This document shows positions 32,596 through 33,539 of a DNA stretch of 33,539 bases, piece by piece. Position 1 is the first letter of the stretch, and each line of letters starts with the position of its first letter. Origin of the DNA: Flavobacteriaceae bacterium (lineage in GTDB: Bacteria > Bacteroidota > Bacteroidia > Flavobacteriales > Flavobacteriaceae); NCBI GenBank assembly GCA_013001285.1, contig JABDMU010000059.1, positions 1 to 33,539 on the forward strand, written 5' to 3'. A program made the translations under genes and the position numbers. The notes under the pieces were generated by a model. It did no database searches. It saw only the letters and a list, made by a program, of their open reading frames with translations, and was not told the origin of the DNA.

Positions 32596-33539
32596 TTACT
32601 TAGGAAACTTGGAAGCATCCAAACCTGGTACAATGCGTAAGGCATTTTTGTAGTATACCTTTTTTAAGACCTCATCAGGAAGGTCCAGTCCGTACATGGG
32701 CCAAAAGGCGTGGTATTTTTTATGATAAGGAAAGTATTCATCGGCGCTTTCTAAAACACGAAAATAGGTAGGGAACTCTTCGGGCTTCCAGCTGTCTTTT
32801 CCAAATAAAACCCTATCCTGATATTTTATAAAGAAGGCTTTGGCAAAACGTGGTTGTCTTCCCAATTCGGCAATGATGGCACCAATACCTACATTCATAT
32901 TGGGCATCTCGTCAAGGAGTTTACCTAGTTTTCCAAGGTCGTTGGCCATCCAGCCCATATGCGCATTGATAAATGTGGTATTCTTATGTTTTTTAAACAT
33001 GTTATGTTGTTCCTGGATGATCTGTTCCCAGGGCGCAGGATTATCAGCATCACGTTTACGTCTTGGGTGGGTTTTCAATTCCAACCAACGTTCGTTGTCA
33101 CCATCAAAATCATCCCAAAAGGACTTTGGATCGGCAGAATGAATGAGTACAGGAATACCTAGCTCACCACATTTTTCCCAAATGGGATCCAATCGCGGAT
33201 CGTCAATGGCCAAGCGGTTTCCGGCCGTATCCTTATTTCGTAAGCCTAAACTTTTATACACCTTTAATCCTACAGCACCTGCTTTCACATCGGCTTCCAG
33301 TTGAGCCACCTTCTCCTCTATCCAACCTTCGGCGCCTGCTCCTTCAAAATTGATGTTGCAAAACAGCACAAAACGTCCCGGAAAATTGGTCTTTATATTG
33401 TTCATGGATTTGATCAGGTCTTCACCAGTGCGTCCGCTTAAATTCACCATGATCTGCATGTTCAAGGTGTCCATAGCAGCCACTACTGGCGCCAGATCCT
33501 GTTCTGGCATGCGGTACTGATGCCCATGTACATCTATAA
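32596..33539 (-). CDS. Amidohydrolase family (Amidohydro_2) protein, 5' end cut
   Basis: Metal-dependent TIM-barrel hydrolase, incomplete. The frame does not stop at the ATG near 33510; it continues to the window edge, reading IDVHGHQYR just before it. DVHGH is the first HxH metal-binding pair, so most of the N-terminus lies outside the window. Visible in what remains: GLKVYKSLG (bridging lysine region), VLIHSADPKSF (metal histidine), TFINAHMGWM (histidine) and VLFGKDSWKPEEFPTYF (aspartate of FGxD). The C-terminus (YYKNALRIVPGL) is also as in Amidohydro_2 enzymes such as decarboxylases and lactonases. Substrate unknown. It is first of a minus-strand series ending in the dikinase-hydrolase pair. 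Confidence 0.87.
   Translation of the reverse strand, partial: IDVHGHQYRMPEQDLAPVVAAMDTLNMQIMVNLSGRTGEDLIKSMNNIKTNFPGRFVLFCNINFEGAGAEGWIEEKVAQLEADVKAGAVGLKVYKSLGLRNKDTAGNRLAIDDPRLDPIWEKCGELGIPVLIHSADPKSFWDDFDGDNERWLELKTHPRRKRDADNPAPWEQIIQEQHNMFKKHKNTTFINAHMGWMANDLGKLGKLLDEMPNMNVGIGAIIAELGRQPRFAKAFFIKYQDRVLFGKDSWKPEEFPTYFRVLESADEYFPYHKKYHAFWPMYGLDLPDEVLKKVYYKNALRIVPGLDASKFPK

Noticed and set aside
1-33539. Mobile element, prophage, CRISPR array, tRNA or rRNA
   Set aside because: No transposase, integrase, terminal inverted repeats, regularly spaced repeats or recognisable RNA gene was found, and codon and base use look even along the window.

Overview
The window looks like a chromosomal stretch of a marine-type Flavobacteriaceae member (Bacteroidota). 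The evidence is low GC, a protein with a type IX secretion (T9SS) C-terminal sorting domain, families typical of this group (DUF6452, DUF6048, DUF4294, DUF6768, CCC-motif membrane protein), lipoproteins, and promoters of the Bacteroidota form (-7 TAnnTTTG, often as TATTTTTG). I could not fix the genus. I see no tRNA, rRNA, CRISPR array, transposase, integrase or phage gene, so this is core-like genome. Coding density is high and no gene-free stretch exceeds 300 bases.

Layout. 1-2.6 kb: a T9SS cargo protein, then two small membrane proteins between two strong terminators. 2.66-5.0 kb (minus): ornithine aminotransferase, and an ECF sigma factor overlapping a small membrane protein that may be its partner. 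5.16-9.7 kb (plus): rRNA methyltransferase RlmD, a lipoprotein (DUF6452), an outer-membrane-type protein (DUF6048), a DinB-like protein, a beta-barrel protein and a DUF4136 lipoprotein. 9.7-12.75 kb: an RlmL-like methyltransferase divergent from a second methyltransferase, followed by a ZIP metal transporter and DUF4268. 12.75-14.57 kb (minus): DUF4294, TrhA and GNAT genes that overlap or abut. 14.68-22.17 kb (plus): a tight eight-gene run of M42 peptidase, class V aminotransferase, Nudix hydrolase, PrsW protease, the three subunits of a biotin-dependent acyl-CoA (probably propionyl-CoA) carboxylase, and a GNAT enzyme. 22.27-27.63 kb: DUF1015, an exported class A beta-lactamase-fold serine hydrolase, and a 12-TM-type transporter fused to a long HEAT-like region. 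27.63-33.54 kb (minus): a second exported serine hydrolase one base downstream of a 968-residue exported PEP-synthase/glucan-water-dikinase-like protein, then DUF2306 and an amidohydrolase cut by the window end.

The most unusual locus is 27628-31798. A protein with an apparently intact phosphohistidine domain and ATP-grasp domain, in the order found in plant glucan, water dikinases, carries a signal peptide and is encoded immediately before an exported SxxK serine hydrolase. An ATP-dependent dikinase outside the cytoplasm is hard to reconcile with known physiology, and the pair is my best candidate for an undescribed system. Also notable are the transporter-HEAT fusion, a palindromic divergent promoter whose two -7 boxes form an inverted repeat, and -7 boxes so close to start codons that some transcripts may be nearly leaderless.
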